From: Halichoerus grypus
Lineage: Eukaryota; Chordata; Mammalia; Carnivora; Phocidae
Assembly (NCBI RefSeq): GCF_964656455.1
Contig: NC_135726.1
Coordinates: 3,730,001-3,794,000 of the forward strand
Direction of reading: 5' to 3'
Length of the DNA stretch: 64,000 nt
The position numbers and the translations under genes are program-made. The notes beneath the pieces were generated by a model, which saw only the letters and a list, made by a program, of their open reading frames with translations, was not told the origin of the DNA and did not search any database. Positions 49,200 to 59,089 of the stretch are shown piece after piece (within the stretch, counting starts at the first letter, position 1; each line of letters begins with the position of its first letter).

Positions 49200-49825
49200 C
49201 CAGTCCTAGGATTCTGAAGAGACACTCTTGAGATTTGCCATAAATGCAAAGACAAAAGAAACAGAGGCTTCAATCATGTTTACAGATAAAATATACTTTA
49301 TGGCAAATTTTATCTGTGTGACAGATAAAATATACTTTGTAGCATGGGAGAACACAAAACTTTCTAACAGTAAATACTTTGTATAATAAGAAATGAAACA
49401 CAACATTATTAAGTGCATATGTTTCAAATAAGAGAACCACTAATATATTAGAGAGAGCCGTCAATACTTCACAATCTGTGGTTCTAAGACAATGCAGTTT
49501 TCTCTTCTGCATTAACAAACACATAAGTCTAGTATCTTTCTTACTTATGCAAGGCTGGATGAAGTCTCCTGAGGCACAAGGACACGCTGCCTTGACTACC
49601 ACGGAGGTCACAAGGGTGGGTTGATAGACAGAAATTGCTTTCACTTCTACTGACTCAACACAGAGAGAGGAGATCAGGCATGGAAAATGTTCCCGTAAGC
49701 ATTAATAACCTGGAAAAAGCCTAGTGGTCTCACGAACATTTCATCTAGTCTTACAAAAATAGAGCAAGAGAGGCTGCGAGCACGAAAGACTTTACATTTC
49801 AAGGCCAAATGGGCTGGTTAAAAAA
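49200..49825. other. AT-rich DNA, family not assigned
   Basis: A long AT-rich stretch contrasting with its GC-rich surroundings. It contains an 18-bp direct repeat and a hairpin (listed separately). It may be an old repeat I cannot name, since it runs directly into an L1 ORF2 fragment. A 124-codon minus-strand frame lacks coding signatures. Confidence 0.35.
49282..49338. repeat. Direct repeat plus 11-bp-arm hairpin
   Basis: ACAGATAAAATATACTTT occurs at 49282-49299 and 49321-49338. Between them ATTTTATCTGT (49307-49317), loop GTG, and ACAGATAAAAT (49321-49331) form a perfect 11-bp stem with a 3-base loop. The same left arm can also pair with the first direct-repeat copy. Confidence 0.85.
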
Positions 49826-49829
49826 CTTC

Positions 49830-50112
49830 AAAAAGGCACAGTCTCTTAAATATAAACCTTTTAGGAGATCAATCAAATTCATAAACCTCTAGCTAGGTGG
49901 ATCAAGAAGAAAAAGAGAAGGCACGGACTACCAGTATCACCAAAGAGGGGACATCACTACAGAACTTACAGACATTAGAAAAACACTAAGGGAATATTAT
50001 TAAGAAGTGACGCCCATTAACTTGACTACCTGGATGTAATGGGTAAGTTCCTTGAAAAACATTAATTACCAGCACAGACTCAAGAAGAAATAAACCTCAC
50101 GGGAGAAGTCTC
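49830..50112 (+). mobile_element. L1 ORF2 fragment (coding remnant)
   Basis: GGAGATCAATCAAATTCATA, AACCTCTAGCTAGGTGGATC, AAGAAGAAAAAGAGAAGGCA, GGGACATCACTACAGAACTT, AGGGAATATTATTAAGAAGT, GGTAAGTTCCTTGAAAAACA and ACTCAAGAAGAAATAAACC follow the mammalian L1 ORF2 region between endonuclease and reverse-transcriptase domains. Frame is broken and both ends are truncated, so it is dead. Confidence 0.88.
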
Positions 50113-51150
50113 TCTCAGCACATCAAGATGGTGGCCAAGTCTCTTATCCACCAAAGAACAGAATTCAGGAAAAGGTTAGTGAATGGAGTTGGTTTTTAAA
50201 TGTGGACAAAGCTGGTTTGTGTTGGCAGAGATTGTCTCCTAGAACTTTAATTTATGGTGGTTTTTAAAGACTTATACTTAATGCCATCTTCATTGTTTCT
50301 CTCGCTCCTCCCCGCTCCGGCTCCTATCTTCTCTGAGACTTTGATCTTGCCAACAGTACTTCTGCCAGCCATGGCACTCCTCAGGAATGCCACGCCCATG
50401 GGCTGGTGAGGAATCAATACATAAAAGAAAAACCAGTGGAGGGTCAAGGGATACAAATTCCAATTTCAGCTATTTTCTCTATCTAGTAGGAGAGAGAGGG
50501 CTCACCCGTGTGAGGCGCTCAGGAGACCACATGAGACCACATATAAGAAAGTGATAATTTATTAGCAAGTGTGAAAAAGGTGCATACAGACAAGTGCCTA
50601 GGGCAGCCAGGAGAGAGGAGAAACTTTGGCTGGAAGAAGTTAGCAGAGAAGGCCTCCTGGAGCAGGAAACAGGCAGAAAAGTGGAAGAGCGAGCAGGTGT
50701 CAAGACATAATGATGGGAACAAGTGTGGCGGTCTCAGGGAATAATGAGGAGCTGGCTCACACGCATAGTGCTTACCAGTGTGTGTACAGGTAAGTGCACC
50801 TGTAACAGTGGCTTTTTACCTTTGGGGGCCACACAACCCTGTGAGAGTCTGATAAGAATTACCGATCCTCTCCCCAGAAAAATGCATCCATGCATCAGAC
50901 TCTGCATGGAGTTCTGAGGGTTAACAAATGTGCACGTGAGAATGGGGATATAGCATTGAGAATAGTGGGTCTCTGTAAATTCTTCTAACTCAACTCTACA
51001 GTGTCCGCCTTCCTGGGGCCTGACCCCCATGTGGCCCCTCCCGGTTTACCTCGTTCCACTAACAGGGTCCAGACCCCTGTGTGTTTGAGGTTCACAGCTC
51101 AGCTCTCTGGAATGCGGAGGACTGGGGAGGAAACTGAATGACAACAAAAA
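50113..51150. other. Unassigned DNA, moderately AT-rich
   Basis: About 1 kb. CATCAAGATGGTGGCCAAGT near 50125 and two copies of AGACCACAT near 50523-50540 are the only noticeable words. A minus-strand 69-codon frame at 50247-50456 is short and unsupported. It could be an old retroelement I cannot name. Confidence 0.3.
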
Positions 51151-51154
51151 CAGT

Positions 51155-51275
51155 TAAGAGCCAACATTTATGGAGCGTGTACTCTGTGACACATACACAA
51201 CCGTGATTCCCATGTACAGATGTGGAAACAGGCCCCACAGACAGACAGACAAGCAGTCAGGTGGCATGTACCTGC
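51155..51275 (-). mobile_element. MIR fragment
   Basis: CCAACATTTATGGAGCGTGT, ACTCTGTGACACATACACAA, and CATGTACAGATGTGGAAACA give the reverse MIR 3' end and core. Confidence 0.75.
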
Positions 51276-51344
51276 TGACTGCCACCAAAGGCCAACGTGG
51301 GTGTTCTTGGGGCCTGGAGTCCCGAGAAGGACCATCCACCCGAA

Positions 51345-51470
51345 GTACCCCTTTCATCTCTCAGATGAGCACAGGGAGCCCAGAGAAGGAATGACGGGAG
51401 CTCAGGGCCCAGGTGCTCCGGGCTCTACTTCTAGGTTTCCCATCGCCCAAACTGCCTCCTCTTGGACAAC
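51345..51470 (-). mobile_element. MIR fragment
   Basis: CTCTCAGATGAGCACAGGGA then GCCCAGAGAAGGAATGACGG resembles a reverse MIR core; the remainder is diverged. Confidence 0.5.
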
Positions 51471-51765
51471 GGAGGCCGGTGGTCATTTTAAACAGGGCCG
51501 GAATTTTCTAGAGCTGCCGCCAAGGCTCACAGGAGATTAACCAGGAGCTGCTGCTATGGGCTATGCATGGCCTGGTCGGAGCTTGTGGGTAGGAGCAAGG
51601 GGTGCAGGGCATGTTCATTCCAGGGGCCCTCGAGGCCAGGGCCGTGAGCGGGGCCTCAGATTCCTCCTTCTCCTCCTTCCTCTGCTCCCAGTAACTAGTC
51701 ACCACTTCTGGAGTCTTGACGGCTCGCCAGGCCCTTCATAAGGGACTCTGCCTGCTTAAGTCCCT
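51471..51765. other. Unassigned DNA
   Basis: No repeat or exon recognised. Confidence 0.3.
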
Positions 51766-51769
51766 AGGA

Positions 51770-51905
51770 GGGAGGTCTTGAGACTGTCCTGGCATATGGG
51801 TGAGGGGCGTGAGGCTCAGACAGGGAAAGGGACGTGCTGAGGACCACATGGGTAGCAGGGGAGGCTGCCAAGGTGGGACTTCAGATCGCTGTTAGCCAAA
51901 CCGCG
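51770..51905 (-). mobile_element. MIR fragment
   Basis: GGTGAGGGGCGTGAGGCTCA, GACAGGGAAAGGGACGTGCT and GAGGACCACATGGGTAGCAG resemble a reverse MIR core. Confidence 0.65.
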
Positions 51906-51929
51906 CTAGCCGCCCACCGAGAGCAGACC

Positions 51930-52005
51930 AGCATCACCCACCTGCAGCCTTGGTTTCCCCATCAGTCTCAGAGGGTTGACACGGTGCTTACCCTACCCCT
52001 TTCGG
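51930..52005 (+). mobile_element. MIR fragment (weak)
   Basis: CCTTGGTTTCCCCATCAGTC then TCAGAGGGTTGACACGGTGC resembles the MIR core and following block. Confidence 0.4.
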
Positions 52006-52675
52006 ACGGATGGCTGGAGAGGCGGATGGGACAGAGCGGAGCAGCCCTTCCCAAGGGGAAGAATCTGGGAGGCAAGTGTCTCGTGTCCTTGTCTCTCTCT
52101 CCCCAGAGCAGGAAGGTTCCTAGGTCTGCAGGGCTCTCGGCCCGGCCGGTGGGTGCCCAGACCCTCCCTGGAACCTCGGTCCAGTGGGCAGCGGCCCCAG
52201 CAGGGTGGTGGGGAGGCGGGGGGGGGCACAGCCTGGCCCTGCTCCCGCCCCTCCCCCAGCCAGGCCCCGGGGCCGTGCAGCTCCCAGCTTCTGCTGACGC
52301 CGGGTTCTGCTCCTGGGGCCACTGCAGCCAGAATCACGAGCGATTCCATCATGCCCCCTGGGGCCCAGAGCCCTGGACACCTGCACGCCACAGAGCCAGC
52401 CTGTCAGCAAGACTGCTCCCTGCTCCCCAGCCCTGGACCCAGAGGTGACAGAGGCAAGAGGCATCCACCTCGAGGGGCACGGCTCCCTCACGGCGCTGGG
52501 CGTGGCCATGTCGCTGCATCGAACCCAACTAGGGCCCGATCCCGGCTCAGGGGGACCAACCTTGTTGAGTCCCTGCTAAGTCACCAAGGGGCCCAGCAGG
52601 AGAGATGACAGCCACCTTCCCTCACTCACAGGGTCGGTAAGATAAGGTCTCCCTGTCAGAACTGTCACTGCTACT
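52006..52675. other. Unassigned GC-rich DNA
   Basis: Two long plus-strand frames (204 and 210 codons) overlap here and with minus-strand frames; no domain or splice support. Confidence 0.35.
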
Positions 52676-52676
52676 T

Positions 52677-52702
52677 CTGATCATCATCATCATCATCATC
52701 AC
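52677..52702 (+). repeat. (ATC)n microsatellite
   Basis: About eight to nine ATC units, followed by ACACACAGG. Confidence 0.93.
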
Positions 52703-52924
52703 ACACAGGTGTCCCTGCGTCTCACGGATCCGAAGGCCTGCACTCTGTTTCACACTGGAACCTCTCCGCAAGCAGGAGGAATCGTACAGCGGGGGGGGGC
52801 GTCGGCTTCACGGGCAGCATGCTTTGTGGCCCGGTAGTACGTAAAACGGTAATGTGTTTACGATGGATGGCTTCTAGAAGGAGCGGGTAAGTGACAGCGT
52901 TCACACCCTCCGGCGGGCACGATC

Positions 52925-53025
52925 GTGGTCCTTCCCGCGGGCGCCCTGCCTCCCTCATTCTGCAGCGTCTCGCACACAGTAGGGGCTCCGTGAAACCCTG
53001 CTGGATAGACCCACCCACCATCCTA
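52925..53025 (+). mobile_element. L2 terminus fragment
   Basis: TCTCGCACACAGTAGGGGCT then CCGTGAAACCCTGCTGGATA matches the 'ggcacatagtaggcgctcaataaat...gttgaat' end. Confidence 0.6.
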
Positions 53026-53635
53026 GCTGATGCCCCCGATATACAGCCCACAGCAAAGGCGCCCCCCTCTGTGTCAATCCCCCATACACACATCTCCTAG
53101 GCAACGTCCCCCCAGGCTCCCTGCAAGGCCCCAGAGTTTCCCAGAATGCCCCGGGAAGGCAGCAGCTCTGCCCCGGAACCGGGGAGCTGCCAGGCCACCA
53201 GCGCAGAGCCCCCAAGGAGCTCCAGACCGTGGCCCTGGCTGGGGTGAAACCACCAGGAGGTAGATTTGGCTGAAGTTCCAAAAGGCCCCCACAGACCAGG
53301 GAAGCCAGGGAGGGGGACATTTCTCCTGCCACCCAGAGAAACGCTTTCTCCGTGGAAGGACTCAAAAGGTCTGCCCAACACACTCGGAACAATCTCACCA
53401 AACGGGTGGGGAGGGTTAGGAACTCCGGAGCAGAGTTTGGTGAGAAGTTTCCAGAGTATGTTCCAAGCATGCTCAGCTGAGCTCCCGCAGGCTGCAGGCC
53501 AGATGCCGGGCTCCTGGGGGGTCCTCTGCTGAGGGCGGGCGGGGACACAGCTCTGGCCGCCTGACAACGATGACATCAAAATGCAGGCACCCAGAAAGTT
53601 ACCAGGAAGGGGCTCCTCTCAGACCCACCGCCCCA
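53026..53635. other. Unassigned DNA
   Basis: About 600 bp without an assignable repeat. A 160-codon and a 197-codon minus-strand frame overlap an 88-codon plus-strand frame; none has a recognisable domain. Confidence 0.35.
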
Positions 53636-53639
53636 AAGC

Positions 53640-53775
53640 AGCTGCTGGGGTGGAGAAATCTTTGGACCAGCGTGAATCCTGCCCCTGACACTGACAGCTG
53701 TGTGGCCCTGGGCAAGTCACTTTCCCTATTTGAGCCTCTGGCACCTTGATTTTCAGATGGGGATTAATCCAGACA
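53640..53775 (+). mobile_element. MIR element
   Basis: GACCAGCGTGAATCCTGCCC, CTGACAGCTGTGTGGCCCTG, GGCAAGTCACTTTCCCTATT, TGAGCCTCTGGCACCTTGAT and TTTCAGATGGGGATTAATCC are MIR blocks in order. Confidence 0.92.
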
Positions 53776-54745
53776 AGACGGACTTGGAGAGACCGCCAGA
53801 GAGAGAGGGGCATACATCCCTGGGACGACACAGCCAACCCGTCAGAAAGACAAAATCATAAATATGCAGGAGCCCCCCAGTCCATGAAGTAATAAAAACG
53901 GACAAAGTTAAAAGGGAGAAGAGACAAATGCAAACTGTAGTAGCTACTAACACCCTCCCTCAGAGAGCGTGGTGCAGCGAGCGTGCACACGGCCGTGAGC
54001 ACGAATACGTGTGTGGGGGAGGGGCAGGGAGGGAGCCGGGGCGAGTGCGTGTGTGCAGTGAGGGGACAGGATGGAAGAGAGAGGGTCTGGGAACGAGTGG
54101 GAGAGACGATGAGTGTGCTACGGTGGCGGGGGGATGCAGGTGCACGTGGAGGGGGTCGGGGGGATGTCAGAGGAAGAAGGGCCCCCCATCCTGGGCTCTC
54201 ATGCCACCCCCAGCAACCCGCTGGCCTTCTGACTCAGCCGGCCTCCAGCGACACCTGTCTCCTCCACCCGCCTTCCTTGGACCTGCCCTGAAGCCAGTCC
54301 TTAAAACCCCCCTGAGAAAAGTCCGGTTCGTCCAGTCCCCTGACAAGTGACGGGTAACTGGCAAGGCAGGGCCAGGGTCCGCCGGTTAATGGGACGTGAT
54401 CAGCAATCACACGGCATGGGACCTCACAAAGCCAGCCCCACTACCACCCTACCCCGTTTTGAAAAGGCAAGAGAAGCTCTTGCAGCTTCAAGAAGAGAAG
54501 GAGGGTCCGGCCACCAACCAAGCCTCCTGTTGGCACACAGAATGCAAGAAGGTGGGGAAAGAGGCCGCTGGGGGACAGTCTGACACTCTGCCACCCCAGT
54601 GCTGGGCCTGGTTTCTCCGCATGGCAGGGCCGAGGGGACGGAGGCCAGTGGCCAGCTTTTGCTTGGCTGGGGACGTGCAGGTCTGTAGGCAAACCCTCAG
54701 CTCCTGCACGAGAGGGGAAATGTGTGCCAGATAGGACCCAGGCCA
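53776..54745. other. Unassigned DNA
   Basis: About 1 kb. GTAATAAAAACGGACAAAGT and CAAACTGTAGTAGCTACTAA near 53890-53945 are AT-richer and unassigned; 53990-54160 is GT/GGGA-rich. No exon supported. Confidence 0.35.
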
Positions 54746-54749
54746 TGGG

Positions 54750-55030
54750 TCCCCAGAGGGGCGGAGGTGTGTTCTGCAGGGCCGGTGGCCCAGGGACGCC
54801 CAGGCCACTTCACCCTGTCCCCCCGGGTGGTCCCCGGGGCCAAGCTGCGTTCTGCAGGGGCGGTGGCCCAGGGACGCCCAGCCCACTTCACCCTGTCCCT
54901 CCAGGTGGCTCCCAGGGCCGAGCTGCGTTCTACAGGGCCGGGGGCCCAGGGACGCCCAGGCCACTTCACCCTGTCCCCCTGGGTGGTCCCTGGGGCCGAG
55001 CTGCGTTCTGCAGGGCTGGCAGTCCCTCGG
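54750..55030 (+). repeat. Minisatellite, 78-bp unit x about 3.5
   Basis: The unit begins GTTCTGCAGGGCCGGTGGCC and includes AGGGACGCCCAGGCCACTTC and ACCCTGTCCC; starts are at 54771, 54849, 54927 and 55005, so the period is exactly 78. The copies differ at about 5-10 positions. Because 78 is 26 codons, all reading frames without a stop in one unit stay open: two plus-strand and two minus-strand frames of 110-184 codons run through it. Composition and the simultaneous openness of four frames argue against coding. Confidence 0.95.
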
Positions 55031-55605
55031 CGCTTGGTGCAAGCAGCCCTATGAAAGGAGCATAAAGCTGCGCTCTGAACACTCCAGGCCTCCCTTGTCC
55101 AACGGCCCCAGGATGTCGCATGATCACACAAAAGAAAGAACGGCACATGACTCTGAGAAAGGCCCTCTGGAAGGGAAGACGGCAAGCCTGGAGAAACCCA
55201 GCGCCCGGAGGAACTGCATGAAAGGGGCTGGTGCTAAGCCAAGTGGCAAGCCAGGCTCTCAGGCCACCCGAGCCTCCGACGCCTGAAGGGTCTCCGTGGC
55301 CCCCGTGCTGTGGTCACCAGCACCCCCTGTGCCCCCCAGCCCCATCCTGCTATGCCCACGCCCACCTCCGACCTGCCTGCGTCGCTGGCCCATCCCAAAC
55401 CACACAAGCCTCTTACTCCCCGGCTGCGAACCCTCTCGTCTGGAAGCCGGGAGCCAAGGTTTACGGGCCTGGGACGGCCTATAAAATGCTGCTGCGGTGT
55501 GTCAACACTCTGACCCCCTCCTTCGAGCGCCTTGCTGGAAGCCTGTCCAGGAGACCCCCAGCAGCCTCCTGTGTGGCTAAAGCCAGGTCCCTGCCGGCCC
55601 CACAC
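55031..55605. other. Unassigned DNA
   Basis: No repeat or exon recognised. Frames of 157-171 codons overlap on opposite strands. Confidence 0.35.
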
Positions 55606-55609
55606 CATC

Positions 55610-55800
55610 TCCAGGAAGGGCCGCTTAACCCCGGGCAGGGGGATGGGCCCTGGAGCCAGACCACCCCCAGACCACCCTGTTCTCACCCGGCGGCCCAGCT
55701 CCGCCATTTACTGCTAGTAATTCAATCCCAACTCCCAGAATTATGAGGCTTGGCCTCTTCATCTGAAAAATGGGCCTCATGCCACCTCCCCACAGGGCAG
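55610..55800 (+). mobile_element. MIR fragment (diverged)
   Basis: GGGCCCTGGAGCCAGACCAC, CCCAGCTCCGCCATTTACTG, GGCCTCTTCATCTGAAAAAT then GGGCCTCATGCC keep MIR order. Confidence 0.7.
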
Positions 55801-56035
55801 TTCACGCCACCCGCCGTGGTCAGGGGAGGAAGGGGCAGCCTGGGGAGGAGGCTGGCATCTTAGCCAAGGCTACCCAGTTAGCTGGTGGCAGAAGAGCCAG
55901 TGACAGGACCTCCTGGGGTCCTGGGCTGATGGCCCATCAGTGGGAAGCTGTGGAAAACGGAGCCAAGCAGGTCAGCGGGACCCAGAGAGCAGAGGTAAGC
56001 TGAACCTGGCCTGCGGCGACCTTCCATCTGCTCCA
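55801..56035. other. Unassigned DNA
   Basis: TAGCCAAGGCTACCCAGTTA near 55860 faintly resembles a reverse MIR, but too little to assign. Confidence 0.3.
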
Positions 56036-56245
56036 AGTTTTCTATCCTGAAGCACGTAAGATTTTTCAGGTAAAATACAACACAATCCGAAAATACCTTT
56101 AAAACACTGAAGTTTGTTCCTAGAGTGTCATCAATTGACAGGCAACATCCAAATAATACGTTAGGAGAATAAAATGGGGACATTTTGAAAACGGCATTAC
56201 TGCCATATAAACCCCCAAAGGTGAAGACTTCTGTAGACGTCACCA
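56036..56245. promoter_or_regulatory. AT-rich unique stretch, possible conserved element
   Basis: GTAAGATTTTTCAGGTAAAA, CACAATCCGAAAATACCTTT, GTGTCATCAATTGACAGGCA (TGTCA..TGACA inverted words), CCAAATAATACGTTAGG and TTGAAAACGGCATTACTG. No repeat order recognised. Confidence 0.3.
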
Positions 56246-56264
56246 TTTATTTAAGTCCTGCCCA

Positions 56265-56405
56265 TTTGTAGAACCTCCATCAGTGACCCCTCCTCCAGGC
56301 AGCCTTCCCGGACTCCCATTCCCGCCCCGGGGCCAGGTCCTGGCTGGGCCCTCAGCCCTCCCGGCACTGAACCATACACACCATGTCCACCAACTATTAC
56401 CCCCC
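56265..56405 (+). mobile_element. L2 fragment
   Basis: GACCCCTCCTCCAGGCAGCC then TTCCCGGACTCCCATTCCCG resembles the 'cacctcctccaggaagccttccctgac' block of L2. Confidence 0.5.
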
Positions 56406-56447
56406 ATGTGGCGCCATCCCGGCGTCCCACGCTCCCCCTGGCATCGT

Positions 56448-56690
56448 GGCGGGAGTGTGGCGCAGCAGTTAAGCGTTTGGGCGCTGGAGTCAGACGGCCC
56501 GGGTCCAATCCCAGCTCCAGACTTCCCAGCCAGCTGTGCAACTCTGGGCAAGTGACTTCCCCCCTCTGTCCCTCAATTTCCTCGTTAAGAAAATCGGAAA
56601 AGCCACCTTATAAGACGGGTGCAGGGCTGCACGAGGCACCACGGGAGGGCAGCCGGCACAGAGCAGGCGCTCTCAGCGTGCTGCGACGAC
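56448..56690 (+). mobile_element. MIR element, full length
   Basis: GTGGCGCAGCAGTTAAGCGT (A-box side), GCGCTGGAGTCAGACGGCCC, GGGTCCAATCCCAGCTCCAG, AGCTGTGCAACTCTGGGCAA, GTGACTTCCCCCCTCTGTCC, CTCAATTTCCTCGTTAAGAA and CGGCACAGAGCAGGCGCTCT. This is the most complete MIR of the window. Confidence 0.96.
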
Positions 56691-57270
56691 CGTCGGCGTC
56701 CCCATCATCCTCTCCCTAGGCCTCGCTGTGTCTTCATCAGGACCAGGTGGACGGACAGAACCTCTGCGCCCTTCCCTGTCACTGGCTCTGCCCTACAGAG
56801 GATCCTGACTGGTGGGCAGGAAGACGTGGCCTCGGTGGGCCCAGAGCTTTGAGGGGTCTTCCATGGACCCGCTGCTTCCTCTCCCCTCTTGGCTCTCACC
56901 CAACAGCCCACCGGGGGAAACAGGAGCCCCCAGACGTGCCTGCTCCTGCCCGGGTCCCAGCAGGCCTGCCCCAGCTCGCCTGAGCGCCGTTCTGACTGGG
57001 ACCTTTGCAACTTTCATTTCAGGTTGCTGGTATCACGTGAAGGAAACCCAACCCAGCAAGGGTTTCCATACAGGGTTCCAGACCAACCCGGCCGGCGGCA
57101 GAGAGCGGCAGCCCGTGGCTGGGGTGGCCGGTGCTGGGGCAGGGAACCCGAGAGCCACCGGACTCAGAGCCAAGCCAGACCTCGCCGTCAGGGCTCTTCT
57201 CTATGCACCGCCCTCGGGGCCAGAAAGGGGAGACGGCCATAGCTTAGCAGCTGTGCGGGAGCCAAGGGGC
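56691..57270. other. Unassigned GC-rich DNA
   Basis: TGCAACTTTCATTTCAGGTT near 57006 resembles a splice acceptor, but the open frame after it shows no recognisable domain and no matching donor exon, so it is not called. Confidence 0.35.
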
Positions 57271-57274
57271 TCGG

Positions 57275-57345
57275 CCACCAGCCCACCATCTGCTCCCATC
57301 TTACAGATGGAAAACTGAGACCCAGACGGGGCTGCGGCGGGCACC
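57275..57345 (-). mobile_element. MIR fragment (short)
   Basis: GCTCCCATCTTACAGATGGA then AAACTGAGACCCAGACGGGG is the reverse MIR core. Confidence 0.65.
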
Positions 57346-57570
57346 GTGGGTGTTCGCACCGGAATCCAGCACTTTTGGTTTCCCTGGGCTGGAGTCAAAA
57401 GCCCCAAGAGCAAGGGCGACCCCTTCCCAACCCTTCTCCCAGAGAGAAGACCGACTCCCGTCTTCCAACACCAACTCGGTGTCTGGAGACCTAGGATGGG
57501 ATGTGTGGCTTTGGTCAGTGAGCTGACAGAACGACCTAAGTCCTACTGTGTCCTTAAAACCTGGAGGGGG
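57346..57570. other. Unassigned DNA
   Basis: No repeat or exon recognised. Confidence 0.3.
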
Positions 57571-57574
57571 AAAG

Positions 57575-57862
57575 CGGAACTCAAATTGTTAAAAAGAGTT
57601 ACCAGGTGACCCCGAAGTTCCGCTCCAGGGGTGTCTACCTGGGAGAAATGCAAAGGGAATTCGCGGTCACCGGGGCTGGGGGGATGGGGAGTGACTGGCA
57701 CGAGCCTCCTTTTGGAGGTGACAGAAACGCTCTGGAGTAGACAGCGCTGGGGGTTGCACGACTCTGTAAATGTACTAAACGTCACAGAATCATAGACTTT
57801 AGAAGGGTGGGTTTTATGGTGTGTGAATGATATCTCCATTGAAAAAGAGATTAAACAAAAAC
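57575..57862 (+). mobile_element. L1 3' end fragment, internally deleted
   Basis: AATTGTTAAAAAGAGTTACC, GTTCCGCTCCAGGGGTGTCT, then a jump to GGATGGGGAGTGACTGGCAC, GGAGGTGACAGAAACGCTCT, GGGGGTTGCACGACTCTGTA, AATGTACTAAACGTCACAGA and TTTTATGGTGTGTGAATGAT. It holds a single copy of the segment that became the 36.4-37.5 kb minisatellite. Confidence 0.9.
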
Positions 57863-57879
57863 AATGTCTTTTCAAGGTC

Positions 57880-58160
57880 AGTGCAAGAGCCCTGCCTGAC
57901 CGGCCCCTCCCTGCCCTCTGGCACCACGACGTCCTCGCTCTCCTGAGGTCCCACCTCAGGCCCCTGGCCACTCCTTTGACCGGCCTCCTTGCTCAGGTGA
58001 CAGCCCCCAGCCCGCCCACCTCTCCCTGGCCACTCCTTTGACTACTGTTTCAGCCCCGCCCTGCGCCCCATCTGGTTTACTCAGGGTTGGATCCTGATGC
58101 CCAGAACGGTGCCTGGGACACAGTACGTGCTTAGTAAAGACAGAACGAAGGAACAGAATC
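57880..58160 (+). mobile_element. L2 3' end fragment
   Basis: GCCTGACCGGCCCCTCCCTG, GGATCCTGATGCCCAGAACG, GTGCCTGGGACACAGTACGT and GCTTAGTAAAGACAGAACGA follow the L2 end. The words CCTGGCCACTCCTTTGAC occur twice (57961, 58028). Confidence 0.75.
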
Positions 58161-58189
58161 CTTTTAGTGACCATCACAGCTTTCAAGAT

Positions 58190-58372
58190 AAAAGTCCCAA
58201 ACTCCTGGGCCATTGCTTACAATGGCTTCCATCAGCAGTTCTTACCCCATTGCTGGAATCTTCTAGAAGCTTTAAAATAGCAGGGCCACCAGGGCCACCC
58301 CTCGGAGATTCTGATTTAATAGGCTGGGGTAGGGCCCAGTCACTGGTATTATAAAATTCACATTGATTCAAA
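58190..58372 (+). mobile_element. MER5-type hAT-Charlie nonautonomous fragment
   Basis: GCAGTTCTTACCCCATTGCT, GGAATCTTCTAGAAGCTTTA, AAATAGCAGGGCCACCAGGG, GGAGATTCTGATTTAATAGG and CTGGGGTAGGGCCCAG keep MER5 order, including the signature TTCTGATTTAATAGG. Confidence 0.85.
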
Positions 58373-58374
58373 CC

Positions 58375-58770
58375 CACATCTAGTCACTGCCAACCACTCC
58401 CACAGCATCACCTCCTCCCACTTCAAAAACCTATTTAAGGTTCTCCAGCAAACCCCACTCCCCACATGGAGGCCTTTGCACATACTCTCCCTACCAGCAG
58501 CACATGACTCCTACACTGACCTGGCTGAGTCCTTTTCAGCCTTCAGGGCTCAGCTTAGATGTCACCTCCTCCAGGAAGCCGTCCCTGAACACACCAGTTT
58601 CCCACCCTCCTGTGAGCTCCCAGCAGACCCCAGCGCGGAACTCAACACATTGCACAATCACGACCAGAGCCTTTCACCAACCCCCGCCCCCCCCCGCCAC
58701 CCACCCACACGAGCACCCAAGGGCAGAGCCTGCCCGATTCCACACCGTCGGCCGCAAACATTTGTTGATC
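58375..58770 (+). mobile_element. L2 fragment
   Basis: CCTCCCACTTCAAAAACCTA, GGAGGCCTTTGCACATACTC, CCTTCAGGGCTCAGCTTAGA, TGTCACCTCCTCCAGGAAGC and CGTCCCTGAACACACC are unmistakable L2 3' blocks. The right part is diverged. Confidence 0.9.
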
Positions 58771-59089
58771 TCATGGGTAGAATGTGTGGTTCTCCAGGTG
58801 TGTTTCCCCAGGGCAGCTCTGGACAAGGGTAGAAGAATGAGCAGGGACGAGAGGCAGAACGGCAGCTGTGTCCCCGTCACAGGACTTCCAGAATTTCTTT
58901 CAAAACCTATACATCTAATTAGCTCGTTTTACTGAAAAAATAAGCCAGCACCAAGTGGCATTAGGTTGTGGGCTTGGTCCTCCTGGTGTAGGGTTGCCCC
59001 CAAAAAGGCGATCCGTGAAGTTTTTCTGACCTAACATGGGATGGAATATCATGGTGTTTGGGGGGGCCCCCACATCCTAGCCTGAATTT
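58771..59089. other. Unassigned DNA
   Basis: No assignable repeat. TTTTACTGAAAAAATAAGCC and GGTTGTGGGCTTGGTCCTCC lie here. No exon supported. Confidence 0.3.

Noticed and set aside
57006..57318. Exon following an acceptor-like TTTCATTTCAG
   Set aside because: No recognisable protein, no convincing donor and no partner exons; pyrimidine-rich AG words are frequent by chance.
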